From Bacteroidales bacterium (GTDB lineage: Bacteria > Bacteroidota > Bacteroidia > Bacteroidales > Muribaculaceae), in the NCBI GenBank assembly GCA_030536615.1, contig JAUNPQ010000001.1, positions 1 through 64,000 on the forward strand: a stretch of 64,000 nucleotides of DNA. The letters are read 5' to 3'. A program made the position numbers and the translations under genes. The notes beneath the pieces were generated by a model. The model saw only the letters and a list, made by a program, of their open reading frames with translations, made no database searches and was not told the origin of the DNA. Below, piece after piece: positions 44,829-53,979 of the stretch. Each line of letters opens with the position of its first letter. The stretch's first letter is position 1.

Positions 44829-44860
44829 CAAAGTTAGTGCATTTGTTTTAACTGTGCAAA
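44829..44860 (-). promoter_or_regulatory. Promoter of metK
   Basis: On the minus strand: TTTG (44860-44857), a 20-base spacer, TAACTTTG (44836-44829). Transcription would start near 44822, directly before the riboswitch-like element. Confidence 0.8.
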
Positions 44861-44870
44861 TAAGAAATTG

Positions 44871-47378
44871 TCATAATCTGATTTTTGCCGTGTGCCATGA
44901 ACCTGCCGCAAGGGCATGGATCACGTAGATGCCGTGCATGTCGGGAAAGGTCAGGGCTGCTGTGTTGTGCCCGCGGGCAATCAGTCGCCCATCAATGGAG
45001 TAGGCTTCGAGGCGGTCTGCGGTAAAGGGTATGGTCGCGGTGTTGCCGTCAAGGGTTACGTGCAGGGGTGTGTCTGCCGTGATGTCACCGGTGCTGATGT
45101 TGTCAACAGAGGCGCTGTAGGCGTTGTAGATGGTGTTGAGGGCTGTCAGTGTGTAGGTGTAGGTGCCTGTGCGAGGCGATGAGGGCACGATGCTGATGTC
45201 CTTGAGGGTCATGGGGTAGGCATCGATAGCTGTTATGTCTGTCACTTCGCTGAGGGGTATGGTGGCGCGGTAAAGACCGTCGGCGCCGGTCTGTGGCTGG
45301 AGTGTGATGTTGACAACTCTTTTTATGTCTGATGGTATGATGCCCACGATGAGGGTCTTGATTGCGTGGCCTTTTGTGTCAATGGCAAGTTCAAGGGCGT
45401 CGGGACGTGAGTAGAGGCGCACATCTTTGTTTATCTGCAGGCGTGTGGCACGTGAACTGCTGATGGTGAAGTTTATGTCGGCTATGCCGTCGGCGGATGC
45501 TGCGGTGGCTGATCCGTTTTTTATTCCTGTGCCTGCCACATTCCAGCCCTCGGCTTCAAATCCGTTTGTGAAAGCGGGCATTGACGCTGCCTTGGGGCAT
45601 TCAACAGTGACGTTCACGGTGACCGGGTCATCGGCTGCGCTGAGGGTGCCTGTGATTGTGGCTGTGCCGTCGGCATGTCCGCTGACGTTGCCTTCGCGGT
45701 CAATGTCGGCCACGTGGCTGTTGTCTGTAGCCCAGCTATATGCCATAGGTGCCACCGGCATTGGTTTGCCCAGAACCATGGCCTGCATCTCCACCTGCCA
45801 GGGATGGATGTTGTCCATGAGTATGTCAGTGACGCGCGCCACTGCCGGGGTTGTGTTGTCTATGGTCACGGGGATGGTTGCTGTCATGTCTCCTTTTGTT
45901 ACGGTGAGGGCATGGGTGCCACTGCCTGATGCGGTGAGTGTGTGACCGTCGGCGGAGATGACGCCAAGAGCCTCAGGGGCGGAGAGAGTGAAGCCGTCAA
46001 TGTCAGTGTCCACAAGCTGGCCGTACTGATTGTATCCGTAGATGACGGGGGTATATTGTCCATTGAGGGGCAGCACTATTGCGGGCATATCGAAACGTAG
46101 TGATGCCACTGTCTTGTCAGCAGGTGCGTCAAGCACTATATAGAGGCCGTTGCCCACGGCGCGTTCCGAGCCGTCGCGCAGGTGATTGGTTATGCCGTGG
46201 CTGTGTGTCCATATTGCGGTTGAGCCTCCGCCGTCAAGGTCAAGGGCATCCCAGCATCCCAATGCGCGCATCAGGTCGGCACCTTCATAGTATGAAATGC
46301 CTGAGGAGGTGGGGATGCTGCCGTCAACGGCGCACATCACCATGTGGCTGCGGTCTTTTGAGTAGCCGGTCAATGAGCGTGAATAGAGTGCGGAGGGTGT
46401 GTTTATCCATCGTAGTGCCGTGGTTGTCACTTCGTTTTCCTTGAGAATGCGCACGTCTCCGCCTACAACCTCGCTGATGTCAGGCTTTATTGCTCCGAAA
46501 GCGGGAAGGGAGCATTCCACTTCAAAACAGATCTCGTCACCGGGCGCCAGAGCGGAAAGGGCGTCGTGGCCACCACCGCTGAATGACGGTCCCATTGAGA
46601 TGACCAGTCCGTTTTTTGGGATGGCACTGTTGCCGCCGTTGCGCCATGCTTTGTCAACAATAAATTTCACGGGACGGTTGACGGCCCATGTCTCTCCGTC
46701 GGCCAGTCGCAGCACAAGCTCTTTGCCGTTTGCGGAGGTCTCTGTATAGCCGCCGGCATAAGAGTTGTAGACGGTCAGGCTGCCGTCACCGCGGGGAAAG
46801 TTGATCGCTTCAGCCTCTGCCACTGCTGTCTTGCCGTCGGAGGCCAGAATTCTGTACCGGAGGTCTGTGGCGTCTATGTACATATAGCCGCTGCGGTCCA
46901 CAATCAGCGCGTTCTCGCGGCTGACTTTGTCTATGATGTCAGGGGCGGCGATCATTCCGTCAGTGACGCAACTCATATTGGGATATCCGAGTATGGCGTT
47001 GCCCAGAGGATGGTTTGCCGTGAATCCGGAGGTTATGAAGAAGTCTCCGTTTATGCCGGCAAGATACTGTCGTGTGGCGGTGGTTTTTCTTTTGGCCATG
47101 TCAGTCATGCGCTCGGCTGTGTGGCATGAGTCGTGACCGATCTCCACTTTTGCGCGCAGAAGCGGGGATGCTGTCCTGTCCATATCCACTACATAGGCAT
47201 GGAAGCGGCGCGAACCTGCCGCGAATGACAGGTGTGTATGTGTCACTCCCGGGCCTATATAATAATGTGCCAGTGTGTCAACTGTGAAAACCGTGCCTTG
47301 TAGGTTGGCGGTGCCGGTGGCTCCGGCGCCCGTTGTGAGGACGCCGGCAGCCGCGGCTATAAGGAGAAATTTTTTCAT
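44871..47378 (-). CDS. Phosphodiester glycosidase (NAGPA family) with Ig-like domain, copy 1
   Basis: 835 residues with a signal peptide. The catalytic domain (about residues 30-420) has GINGDFFITSG and LDLDGGGSTAIWT, the conserved Asn-Gly-Asp and Asp-Gly-Gly-Gly-Ser blocks of the uncovering-enzyme-like phosphodiester glycosidase family. Then comes an Ig-like BIG2-type domain (WATDNSHVADIDREGNVSG) and a C-terminal tail LEAYSIDGRLIARG... of the kind used as a sorting or anchoring tail in Bacteroidota. It is exported and should cleave sugar-phosphodiester bonds, such as GlcNAc-1-phosphodiesters. It is similar in plan to the protein at 53980-56322. It lies 85 bases downstream of yidC. Confidence 0.82.
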   Translation of the reverse strand: MKKFLLIAAAAGVLTTGAGATGTANLQGTVFTVDTLAHYYIGPGVTHTHLSFAAGSRRFHAYVVDMDRTASPLLRAKVEIGHDSCHTAERMTDMAKRKTTATRQYLAGINGDFFITSGFTANHPLGNAILGYPNMSCVTDGMIAAPDIIDKVSRENALIVDRSGYMYIDATDLRYRILASDGKTAVAEAEAINFPRGDGSLTVYNSYAGGYTETSANGKELVLRLADGETWAVNRPVKFIVDKAWRNGGNSAIPKNGLVISMGPSFSGGGHDALSALAPGDEICFEVECSLPAFGAIKPDISEVVGGDVRILKENEVTTTALRWINTPSALYSRSLTGYSKDRSHMVMCAVDGSIPTSSGISYYEGADLMRALGCWDALDLDGGGSTAIWTHSHGITNHLRDGSERAVGNGLYIVLDAPADKTVASLRFDMPAIVLPLNGQYTPVIYGYNQYGQLVDTDIDGFTLSAPEALGVISADGHTLTASGSGTHALTVTKGDMTATIPVTIDNTTPAVARVTDILMDNIHPWQVEMQAMVLGKPMPVAPMAYSWATDNSHVADIDREGNVSGHADGTATITGTLSAADDPVTVNVTVECPKAASMPAFTNGFEAEGWNVAGTGIKNGSATAASADGIADINFTISSSRATRLQINKDVRLYSRPDALELAIDTKGHAIKTLIVGIIPSDIKRVVNITLQPQTGADGLYRATIPLSEVTDITAIDAYPMTLKDISIVPSSPRTGTYTYTLTALNTIYNAYSASVDNISTGDITADTPLHVTLDGNTATIPFTADRLEAYSIDGRLIARGHNTAALTFPDMHGIYVIHALAAGSWHTAKIRL

Positions 47379-47463
47379 GGTCTGGAATTTTTATAGTTTT
47401 TGTTCAGGTGTTTCCGCGTTGCCGGGCGGTGTTGACGTCATTGGCGAATGTGCCCGGAAGGTG

Positions 47464-49566
47464 TCAGCGGCGACGTTTTGCGTTCTGACGTGCTTGCTCG
47501 CGCATGAGTGCTTCCTGTTTTTTCTGGGCTGCCTCGAGACGTGCCATGAATCCTGATTTCTTGCGGGTTTTCTTGGCGTTCTCAAGCATCTGCGCACGCA
47601 CTTTCTTCTCATTTATGAAGTAGCGGAAGGCATATGTCTGGATGATTGTTATGAGCAGCGATGTGAAGTAGTAGTATGACAGGCCGGCCGCGTAGTCGTT
47701 GAAGAAGAACAGGAACATCACGGGCATCAGATACATCATCCATTTCATTGCAGGCATAGTGGAACTTGTGGGCTGGTTCTGCATGTTGATGCGGGTGTAT
47801 ATGATGTTGACGGCTGTCATGAGCAGACAGAACAGGCTGAGTTTGTTGCCCAGGAAGGGGATTGAGAAGGGCAGCGTGAAGATGTAGTCAGGAGCGGAGA
47901 GGTCATGCACCCAGAGGAATGATTGTCCGCGCAGTTCTATGGCCGAGGGGAAGAATGAGAACATGGCTATGAGCACGGGCATCTGCAGCAGCATGGGCAG
48001 GCATCCCGAGAAGGGCGATGCTCCGGCTTTTGAATAGAGTTTCATTGTTTCCTGCTGGCGTTTTATGGCGTTTTCCTTGCCGGGGAGTTTCTCGTTGATT
48101 TCCTTGATTTCCGGGGCAAGCACGCGCATTTTTGCCTGTGACATGTAGCTCTTGTAGGTGAGCGGGAAGAGGATTATCTTTATGAACAGTGTCAGCAGGA
48201 GGATGATTATGCCGTAGTTGCTGATGAATCCGCTCAGGAATGTGAACACGGGGATGACGATGAACCGGTTTATCCAGCCGAATATGCCCCATCCCACCTG
48301 TACAAGTTTGTTTAGCTGAAGGTCTTTGTCGTTGTCGGGGGCATAGGCGGTGAGGGTATCGTCAAGGTCAGACAGCAGAGGGTAGTCATTGGGGCCCAGA
48401 TAGAATACGAACTGTGCCGCATCGGCTTTGTTGCGGTCATATCTGAACTGGGCTTCAAGGCTCATGTCCTTGAGGGTGTTGCCTTCTTTAATGAACACGC
48501 TGTTCATGTCGGCGCTGGTGAATGCGTCCTTGCTGATGATGGCTGAGCTGAAGAACTGGTTCTTGAACGCCACCCAGCGGATGAGGCCGTTGTTGACTTT
48601 CTGGTTGTCATCGCTGTAGTTGTCAAGGTCCTCGGGGTTCTCGTTGTCCATCTTGTAATATATGCCTGAGAAACGTTCCTCAAAGGTGCGGCCCACTTCG
48701 TTGCGCTGCAGTTTCTGCACCCACCGCATTGTGACGGTGTTCTTCATGCCGGGAATGATTTTCTCCACGTTGTTCTGCACAAGGTCCATTTTCACCAGAT
48801 AGTGCTCCTGATCAATTGTGTAGCGCACGCCCATCATGGCGCCGTCACCGCCGTCAAGTGTCATCATCACGGTTGAGTCTCCCACCTGTTCCATCTTGAA
48901 GTTGAGTGGTGCGGTGGCCACGCGCTGTGACGCTGTCTGGAATTCAAAGTTGTATTGGGCTGTCTGACCGTCGAAGAGGCAGATTGGCTCAGGTTTCTCT
49001 GTCAGTTCTGTCTTGTATCCGTTCAGGACAACTTTTTCAATCACACCTCCGCGTGAGTTGAATGTCACGCTCATGTTGCCGCGGTTCAGGGTCAGAGTCT
49101 TGTCTTCACCGCCAAGATATTTGGAGAGTGTGCCGTAGCGGCTGTAGTTGTCAATGCCGCTGTTGATGATTTTGATGGCTGCATCGCGGGCATAGGCGTT
49201 CATGATGCTGTCGTTGCGCATCAGGGCGTCCATTTCCACGGTGCCGTCGGGGAGTGTCACCCGGCCGCCGTATACGCGTGTACCGGCGCTGTCGCTCACA
49301 CTGATTGTGGCATCGGGGATATGGAGGGTGTGGCATGCAACGCCGGTGGCTGTGGTGTCGGCTGTGCCGTATACACGCACGGCTGTGGCAACACGTTCAT
49401 TGAAGGTGCTGTCCGCCCACAGGGGTTTTGCGTTGTTTTCCTGGGCCTGTGCGGTCTGTTGCTGCACGGGGGCGTTATTCTTTTCTTCATCGGGGCGGTT
49501 GCAGTACATGAATCCCATGAGGAGAGCGCCTATAAGCAGCAGGCCGGTGATAGTGTTCTTGTCCAT
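47464..49566 (-). CDS. yidC: Membrane protein insertase YidC
   Basis: 700 residues. An N-terminal membrane anchor (about residues 5-22) is followed by the large periplasmic domain, then five membrane segments with FPLTYKSYMSQAKMR, AGASPFSGCLPMLLQMPVLIAMF and the C-terminal basic tail (RQNAKRRR). It inserts and folds inner-membrane proteins, with or without SecYEG. It starts 48 bases after the pyrG stop, and the two genes are probably in one operon. Confidence 0.95.
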   Translation of the reverse strand: MDKNTITGLLLIGALLMGFMYCNRPDEEKNNAPVQQQTAQAQENNAKPLWADSTFNERVATAVRVYGTADTTATGVACHTLHIPDATISVSDSAGTRVYGGRVTLPDGTVEMDALMRNDSIMNAYARDAAIKIINSGIDNYSRYGTLSKYLGGEDKTLTLNRGNMSVTFNSRGGVIEKVVLNGYKTELTEKPEPICLFDGQTAQYNFEFQTASQRVATAPLNFKMEQVGDSTVMMTLDGGDGAMMGVRYTIDQEHYLVKMDLVQNNVEKIIPGMKNTVTMRWVQKLQRNEVGRTFEERFSGIYYKMDNENPEDLDNYSDDNQKVNNGLIRWVAFKNQFFSSAIISKDAFTSADMNSVFIKEGNTLKDMSLEAQFRYDRNKADAAQFVFYLGPNDYPLLSDLDDTLTAYAPDNDKDLQLNKLVQVGWGIFGWINRFIVIPVFTFLSGFISNYGIIILLLTLFIKIILFPLTYKSYMSQAKMRVLAPEIKEINEKLPGKENAIKRQQETMKLYSKAGASPFSGCLPMLLQMPVLIAMFSFFPSAIELRGQSFLWVHDLSAPDYIFTLPFSIPFLGNKLSLFCLLMTAVNIIYTRINMQNQPTSSTMPAMKWMMYLMPVMFLFFFNDYAAGLSYYYFTSLLITIIQTYAFRYFINEKKVRAQMLENAKKTRKKSGFMARLEAAQKKQEALMREQARQNAKRRR

Positions 49567-49614
49567 TTGGAGTATGTGGTGTCGGTTGGTTAGTCTTGTA
49601 TGTCTGTTGTTTTA

Positions 49615-51252
49615 TCAGTTTTTATCAGCGGGGGTTGGGGCAACGCTGTCTTTATATTCAATCGCTGCTTTTATGAATGACAGGAACAGCGGATGCGGAT
49701 GGAGCACTGTCGAGGAGTATTCCGGGTGGTACTGTGTGCCTATGTACCAGCGTTTGCCGGGCACTTCAACCACTTCCACAAGGTGTGTCACCGGGTTCTC
49801 GCCCACGCAGAGCATGCCGGCTTCCTCAAAGCGGCTGCGGTATGAGTCGTTGAACTCGAAGCGGTGGCGGTGGCGTTCGCTGACGGTTGTTTTGCCGTAG
49901 GCAGCCGCGGCTTTCGAGTCTTTACGCAGCACGCAGTCATAGGCGCCCAGACGCATTGTGCCTCCTTTTTCGGTGATGGTTTTCTGCTCTTCCATAAGGT
50001 CAATGACGTTGTGGGCGGTGCGGGTGTCTATCTCGGTGGTGTTGGCATCGGCCAGACCCAGAACGTTGCGTGCGTATTCAATGACCATGCACTGCATGCC
50101 CAGACATATGCCGAAGGTGGGTATGTCATGCTCGCGGCACCATTTCAGCGCGGCGAACTTGCCGTCAACGCCGCGGTGTCCGAATCCGGGAGCAACAATC
50201 ACTCCATCAAGCCCTTTCAGTTTCTCCTCAACGTTGCTGTCATCAAGTTTCTCGGAGTGCACATACACCAGCTTGAGGCGCCGGTCATTGTATATTGCGG
50301 CCTGGAAAAGGGCTTCGTTGATGCTCTTATAGGCATCCTGAAGTTCCACGTACTTGCCCACAAGACCTATTGTGACCGTTTCGTGCACATTGTGCATGCG
50401 CTCCAGGAAATTCATCCAGGGCGCCATATGTGGTTGTCCCCAGGGCTTGGGAACGTTCATTTTGCGCAGCACAATCTCGTCCATGTGCTGCTCATGCATG
50501 GCCACGGGCACTGAGTATATGGATGGCACGTCTATTGACTGTATGACGGCATCGGGTGCCACGTTGCAGAACAGCGCTATCTTGCGGCGCATTTCCGGCG
50601 AGATGTGTTTCTCTGTGCGCAGCACAAGCAGGTCAGGCTGTATGCCCATCTCCTGGAGTTGTTTCACGGAGTGCTGTGTGGGTTTGGTCTTGAGCTCTTT
50701 GGCAGCGGCGATATAGGGCACGTAGGTCAGGTGCACGCACATGGCCGATGATCCCAGTTCCCACCGCAGCTGGCGCACGCTCTCAAGGTAGGGCAGGCTT
50801 TCAATGTCACCCACGGTACCGCCGATCTCGGTTATGACAAAGTCAAAGCGGCCTGTGAGGCCCAGGGCTTTCACGTGGCGCTTTATCTCATCCGTTATGT
50901 GTGGAATGATCTGGACTGTCTTTCCGAGGTAGGCTCCGGCGCGTTCTTTCTTGATGACGCTCTGGTAGATGCGTCCGGTTGTGACGTTGTTGGCACGTGT
51001 TGTCTGGATGTCTGTGAAGCGCTCGTAGTGGCCCAGGTCAAGGTCTGCCTCATGGCCGTCAACGGTCACATAGCATTCGCCGTGCTCATAGGGATTGAGC
51101 GTGCCTGGGTCAATGTTGATGTAGGGGTCGAATTTCTGTATGGTAACGTTGTAGCCTCTGGCTTTGAGCAGACATGCCAGCGATGACGAGATTATCCCTT
51201 TTCCAAGAGATGAGACCACACCGCCGGTGACAAAGATGTATTTTGTGTCCAC
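49615..51252 (-). CDS. pyrG: CTP synthase
   Basis: 545 residues. The N-terminal ammonia-ligase domain starts YIFVTGGVVSSLGKGI; the C-terminal class-I glutamine amidotransferase has GICLGMQCMVIEYARN with the nucleophile cysteine, and the late His/Glu pair in YHPEYSS. It turns UTP into CTP with ATP and glutamine. A -7 element TATCTTTG (51352-51345, minus strand) lies upstream without an exact -33 box. It is followed by yidC. Confidence 0.96.
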   Translation of the reverse strand: MDTKYIFVTGGVVSSLGKGIISSSLACLLKARGYNVTIQKFDPYINIDPGTLNPYEHGECYVTVDGHEADLDLGHYERFTDIQTTRANNVTTGRIYQSVIKKERAGAYLGKTVQIIPHITDEIKRHVKALGLTGRFDFVITEIGGTVGDIESLPYLESVRQLRWELGSSAMCVHLTYVPYIAAAKELKTKPTQHSVKQLQEMGIQPDLLVLRTEKHISPEMRRKIALFCNVAPDAVIQSIDVPSIYSVPVAMHEQHMDEIVLRKMNVPKPWGQPHMAPWMNFLERMHNVHETVTIGLVGKYVELQDAYKSINEALFQAAIYNDRRLKLVYVHSEKLDDSNVEEKLKGLDGVIVAPGFGHRGVDGKFAALKWCREHDIPTFGICLGMQCMVIEYARNVLGLADANTTEIDTRTAHNVIDLMEEQKTITEKGGTMRLGAYDCVLRKDSKAAAAYGKTTVSERHRHRFEFNDSYRSRFEEAGMLCVGENPVTHLVEVVEVPGKRWYIGTQYHPEYSSTVLHPHPLFLSFIKAAIEYKDSVAPTPADKN

Positions 51253-51417
51253 GTGGATGAGAAATGTTTGGTTTACAAATAATTATGTTGAACAGTCCCT
51301 CCGCAGGCACGCTGATGCCGACGCCGGGACACGGATTCATTCCACAAAGATATGAATTTTCTGTGACACAGCATCCGAATGCCCGAAAAACGTGTTGGCC
51401 GCTCATGCGTCAGATTT

Positions 51418-52143
51418 TCAGACGGAGGCCAGCAACTGCGGCAGCGCTGTGACTGACGGTATGAGTGCAGGATCAGTTGCGGCATCCTCATCGGGAGTCC
51501 ATCCTTTTCCCTTTATCCATGCTGTGGCGCATCCTATGGACCGTGCCGGCATGATGTCTTTGCGCAGCGAGTCACCCACCACAAGGACCTCATCAGGTTC
51601 AAGACCCAGCGCCACCGTTCCCAGCCGGAAGATGCGTGCGTCGGGTTTGCGGACTCCCACAACCGCGCTTTCTATGATGCCGCGGAAGTATTGTCGTATG
51701 CCGAATGTGCGCACAACTTCGTCAACGTTGCCGTAGAAGTTGCTGACAAGGACAAGTGGGAAGCGCCCGGCGAGATCAGCCAGTGCAGGTTTCACTTCGT
51801 CAATGCAGGCGCGGGCATAGTCGTTGCAGTAGGCCGCGGCGGTCACAGCCGCCGGTTCTATGTCTTTATGCTCTATGAGTTCCAGACGTTCAAGTTCCTG
51901 TAGTTCCAGACGTATTTTCTTGAGCATCAGCGCATGGAAATCGTCGCACGGCAGTATGTGGCGTACGCGCGCCAGTTCACGCTCGGCATAGACGTAGCAG
52001 TGGCGGAATGTGGGTGTGGCTATGTCCAGACCGGCCCTGCGCCATCCTTGTTCAATTATGTGGCTCCAGTGGTCGCCGCGTGTGTCAAGGGTGCCGCCGT
52101 AGTCAAAGATTATGCCGCGTATGGGCTTTTCAGAATTCGTCAT
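51418..52143 (-). CDS. HAD-superfamily hydrolase
   Basis: 241 residues from 52143. HAD motif I is IIFDYGGTLDT, in which the usual second Asp is replaced by Gly-Gly as in the YjjG/phosphatase-like branches (DYGGTL); motif II is LVSNFYG, motif III/IV KPDARIFRLGTVALGLEPDEVLVVGDSLRKDI. The second catalytic acid of motif I is therefore missing, which is usual in some hydrolases acting as dehalogenase-like enzymes and deserves attention. It overlaps the CDP-alcohol transferase gene by 14 bases. Likely a phosphatase acting in the same pathway. Confidence 0.8.
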   Translation of the reverse strand: MTNSEKPIRGIIFDYGGTLDTRGDHWSHIIEQGWRRAGLDIATPTFRHCYVYAERELARVRHILPCDDFHALMLKKIRLELQELERLELIEHKDIEPAAVTAAAYCNDYARACIDEVKPALADLAGRFPLVLVSNFYGNVDEVVRTFGIRQYFRGIIESAVVGVRKPDARIFRLGTVALGLEPDEVLVVGDSLRKDIMPARSIGCATAWIKGKGWTPDEDAATDPALIPSVTALPQLLASV

Positions 52144-53092
52144 TGTCAAGAGCTTGGGTGAGTTTGCGGCATATGCGCTCATGGCGCACCACCATGTATA
52201 TGAGCAGGCCGTTGAGGACTATGAGTTCAAATGCGAAGTAGAGCCAGGGCATTTTTGCAAAGATGGCCAGAAAGAGCACTATGCACCGCCAGTTGAAAGA
52301 GAGAATGTTGGTGTATTTCATCAGCGGCAGTGACAGGCGCCGGAAGTTGTCGCGGAATGTGCGGGGTATTTTTCCATCAGGATAGTGTGTGTGCAGGGCG
52401 AAGCGCAGCCGTTGCATGGCCGGGGTCATCTTTTCCTGGTTTACGGTGTATGCAGTGTAGAAGGTCAGCACAAGTTTCTGCCAGAAGTTGTGTTTCCATG
52501 TCAGAGCCGAGAGCCTTGCCTCGAGTTTTGAGGAGTTCTCAAGCTCGCTGCCCTCCTCGCCTTTCAGGAAGTAGAGGTGGAACTGGCGGTAGTAGTCAGC
52601 CATCGCCGCCTGTTTGGCATGGCACAGGCCGGTGACCACGGCAATGACCCATATCAGCCACGGGTGTTCCATGAAAAAGGCCGATGTCACGTTCTCGCGC
52701 AGGCAGATGGCAACATATATGGTCGCGAACCAGAGGTCTCCGGCCATTCCGTCAAGGATGCGGCCTATGCGCGAGTATTGGTGTGTCATGCGCGCCAGTT
52801 GGCCGTCGGCGCTGTCAAAGGAGTTTGCCCAGACAAGGAGCACCATTCCCAGCACGTTTATCCACATGTCATTGAAGTAGAAGGCCACGCCGGCGCCTAT
52901 GCCCAGAAATATCGAGGCGATGGTGATGGCGTTGGGAGTCACTCCGAGCCTGCGGGCCAGACATGCCCACATGTAGCCTATGGGACGGTAGAATGCAAGA
53001 TCTATATGTTCTTCGGTATCGGCGCTTTTGAGCGTGTCGCGGTATGAGGTCTTGGTGGAGGAGGATGTGTGCTGTGTCTCTGTTTTTGTCAT
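52130..53092 (-). CDS. CDP-alcohol phosphotransferase
   Basis: 320 residues. The family signature D-x2-D-G-x2-A-R-x8-G-x3-D-x3-D is visible as DSADGQLARMTHQYSRIGRILDGMAGD. About six membrane segments surround it, and a ~70-residue polar N-terminus precedes them. It should join a phosphoalcohol from CDP-diacylglycerol or another CDP-alcohol to an acceptor such as inositol phosphate, glycerol phosphate or an amino alcohol; which one is not readable. It overlaps the HAD gene by 14 bases and starts 9 bases after the ATP-grasp gene. Confidence 0.87.
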   Translation of the reverse strand: MTKTETQHTSSSTKTSYRDTLKSADTEEHIDLAFYRPIGYMWACLARRLGVTPNAITIASIFLGIGAGVAFYFNDMWINVLGMVLLVWANSFDSADGQLARMTHQYSRIGRILDGMAGDLWFATIYVAICLRENVTSAFFMEHPWLIWVIAVVTGLCHAKQAAMADYYRQFHLYFLKGEEGSELENSSKLEARLSALTWKHNFWQKLVLTFYTAYTVNQEKMTPAMQRLRFALHTHYPDGKIPRTFRDNFRRLSLPLMKYTNILSFNWRCIVLFLAIFAKMPWLYFAFELIVLNGLLIYMVVRHERICRKLTQALDNDEF

Positions 53093-53101
53093 GTCTTTCT
53101 T

Positions 53102-53974
53102 TTACTGCTTGGCTGTATGGGCTTTTATGGCTGCCATGATGCATTTGGCAATGTGAGGCGCAGCCTGGACGCGGCAGGGAGCGAAACTTGGCCAGTCATT
53201 GAAGTCAATTATGCTCACTGATCCGTCGTCGGAGACAATGCAGTCTCCCCCGTAGATTTTCACGTCAAGGACCTCCGAGGCTTCGCGGCATATTTCACGC
53301 AGATGGTCCTCGTCGAATTTCAGTCCGCGGGCCGGCCCGTTGATGGCCTCGTTGCCATATTTGGAGTGCCCGGCCTCAAGGGGATAGAACCAGTAGAAGA
53401 AGTCGGTTCCCTGCACTCCGTAGAATTTTATGAGGTCACCGTCGAGATGACGGTTTATGACGGCACGTTTTATGCCGCGCAGAAAATATTCCTGGAGCAC
53501 TTCCTGGGCTTCCTGGGGGTGGCGCACAAAGCTCACGTCCTCCTTGTGCATGGCGTGGAAGTCGCCGCGTTTTATCCATGCGCGGTCAAAATCCGCTTTT
53601 ATCATGGCGTCCACAACAGCCTCGTCGGTGTTGACAATCAGGCTCTCGGGGTAGGGGATGCCTGAGCCTACAAGGATGCGTGTCATGCGTTCACGGGTGC
53701 AGTTCTCTATGCCGTAGCCGGAGTTGATGACCAGCACACCGCTGTCCTCAAGGCGTTGCAAGCGTTCTATGGACCGGTTTTCGCGGCACATATTCACTAT
53801 TATCCGTTCACGGACGTTGTCTGAATCAAGCTGTTCCTCGCTGTAGATGTTCACTTCACAGCCGCGTTTGCGCAGTTCGTCGGCTACAAGGTTGAAGATT
53901 GCGGCGTCATTGCCTATGTGGTTGGGCGAATATGCCCCTGACCGCATTACGCCGGCTATTCTGATATTGGCCAT
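53102..53974 (-). CDS. ATP-grasp family ligase
   Basis: 290 residues. It resembles RimK/D-Ala-D-Ala-type ATP-grasp enzymes: a pre-ATP-grasp N-terminal region (VMRSGAYSPNHIGNDAAIF), then the ATP-binding core with AWIKRGDFHAMHKEDV, and the metal-binding end DFNDWPSFAPCR with GDCIVSDDGSVSIIDFND. Such enzymes form amide bonds by way of an acyl phosphate. It starts only 5 bases after the phosphodiester glycosidase stop and precedes the CDP-alcohol transferase, so its substrate is likely an amino acid or amine attached to a lipid or glycan. Exact substrate unknown. Confidence 0.75.
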   Translation of the reverse strand: MANIRIAGVMRSGAYSPNHIGNDAAIFNLVADELRKRGCEVNIYSEEQLDSDNVRERIIVNMCRENRSIERLQRLEDSGVLVINSGYGIENCTRERMTRILVGSGIPYPESLIVNTDEAVVDAMIKADFDRAWIKRGDFHAMHKEDVSFVRHPQEAQEVLQEYFLRGIKRAVINRHLDGDLIKFYGVQGTDFFYWFYPLEAGHSKYGNEAINGPARGLKFDEDHLREICREASEVLDVKIYGGDCIVSDDGSVSIIDFNDWPSFAPCRVQAAPHIAKCIMAAIKAHTAKQ

Positions 53975-53979
53975 TTGGT

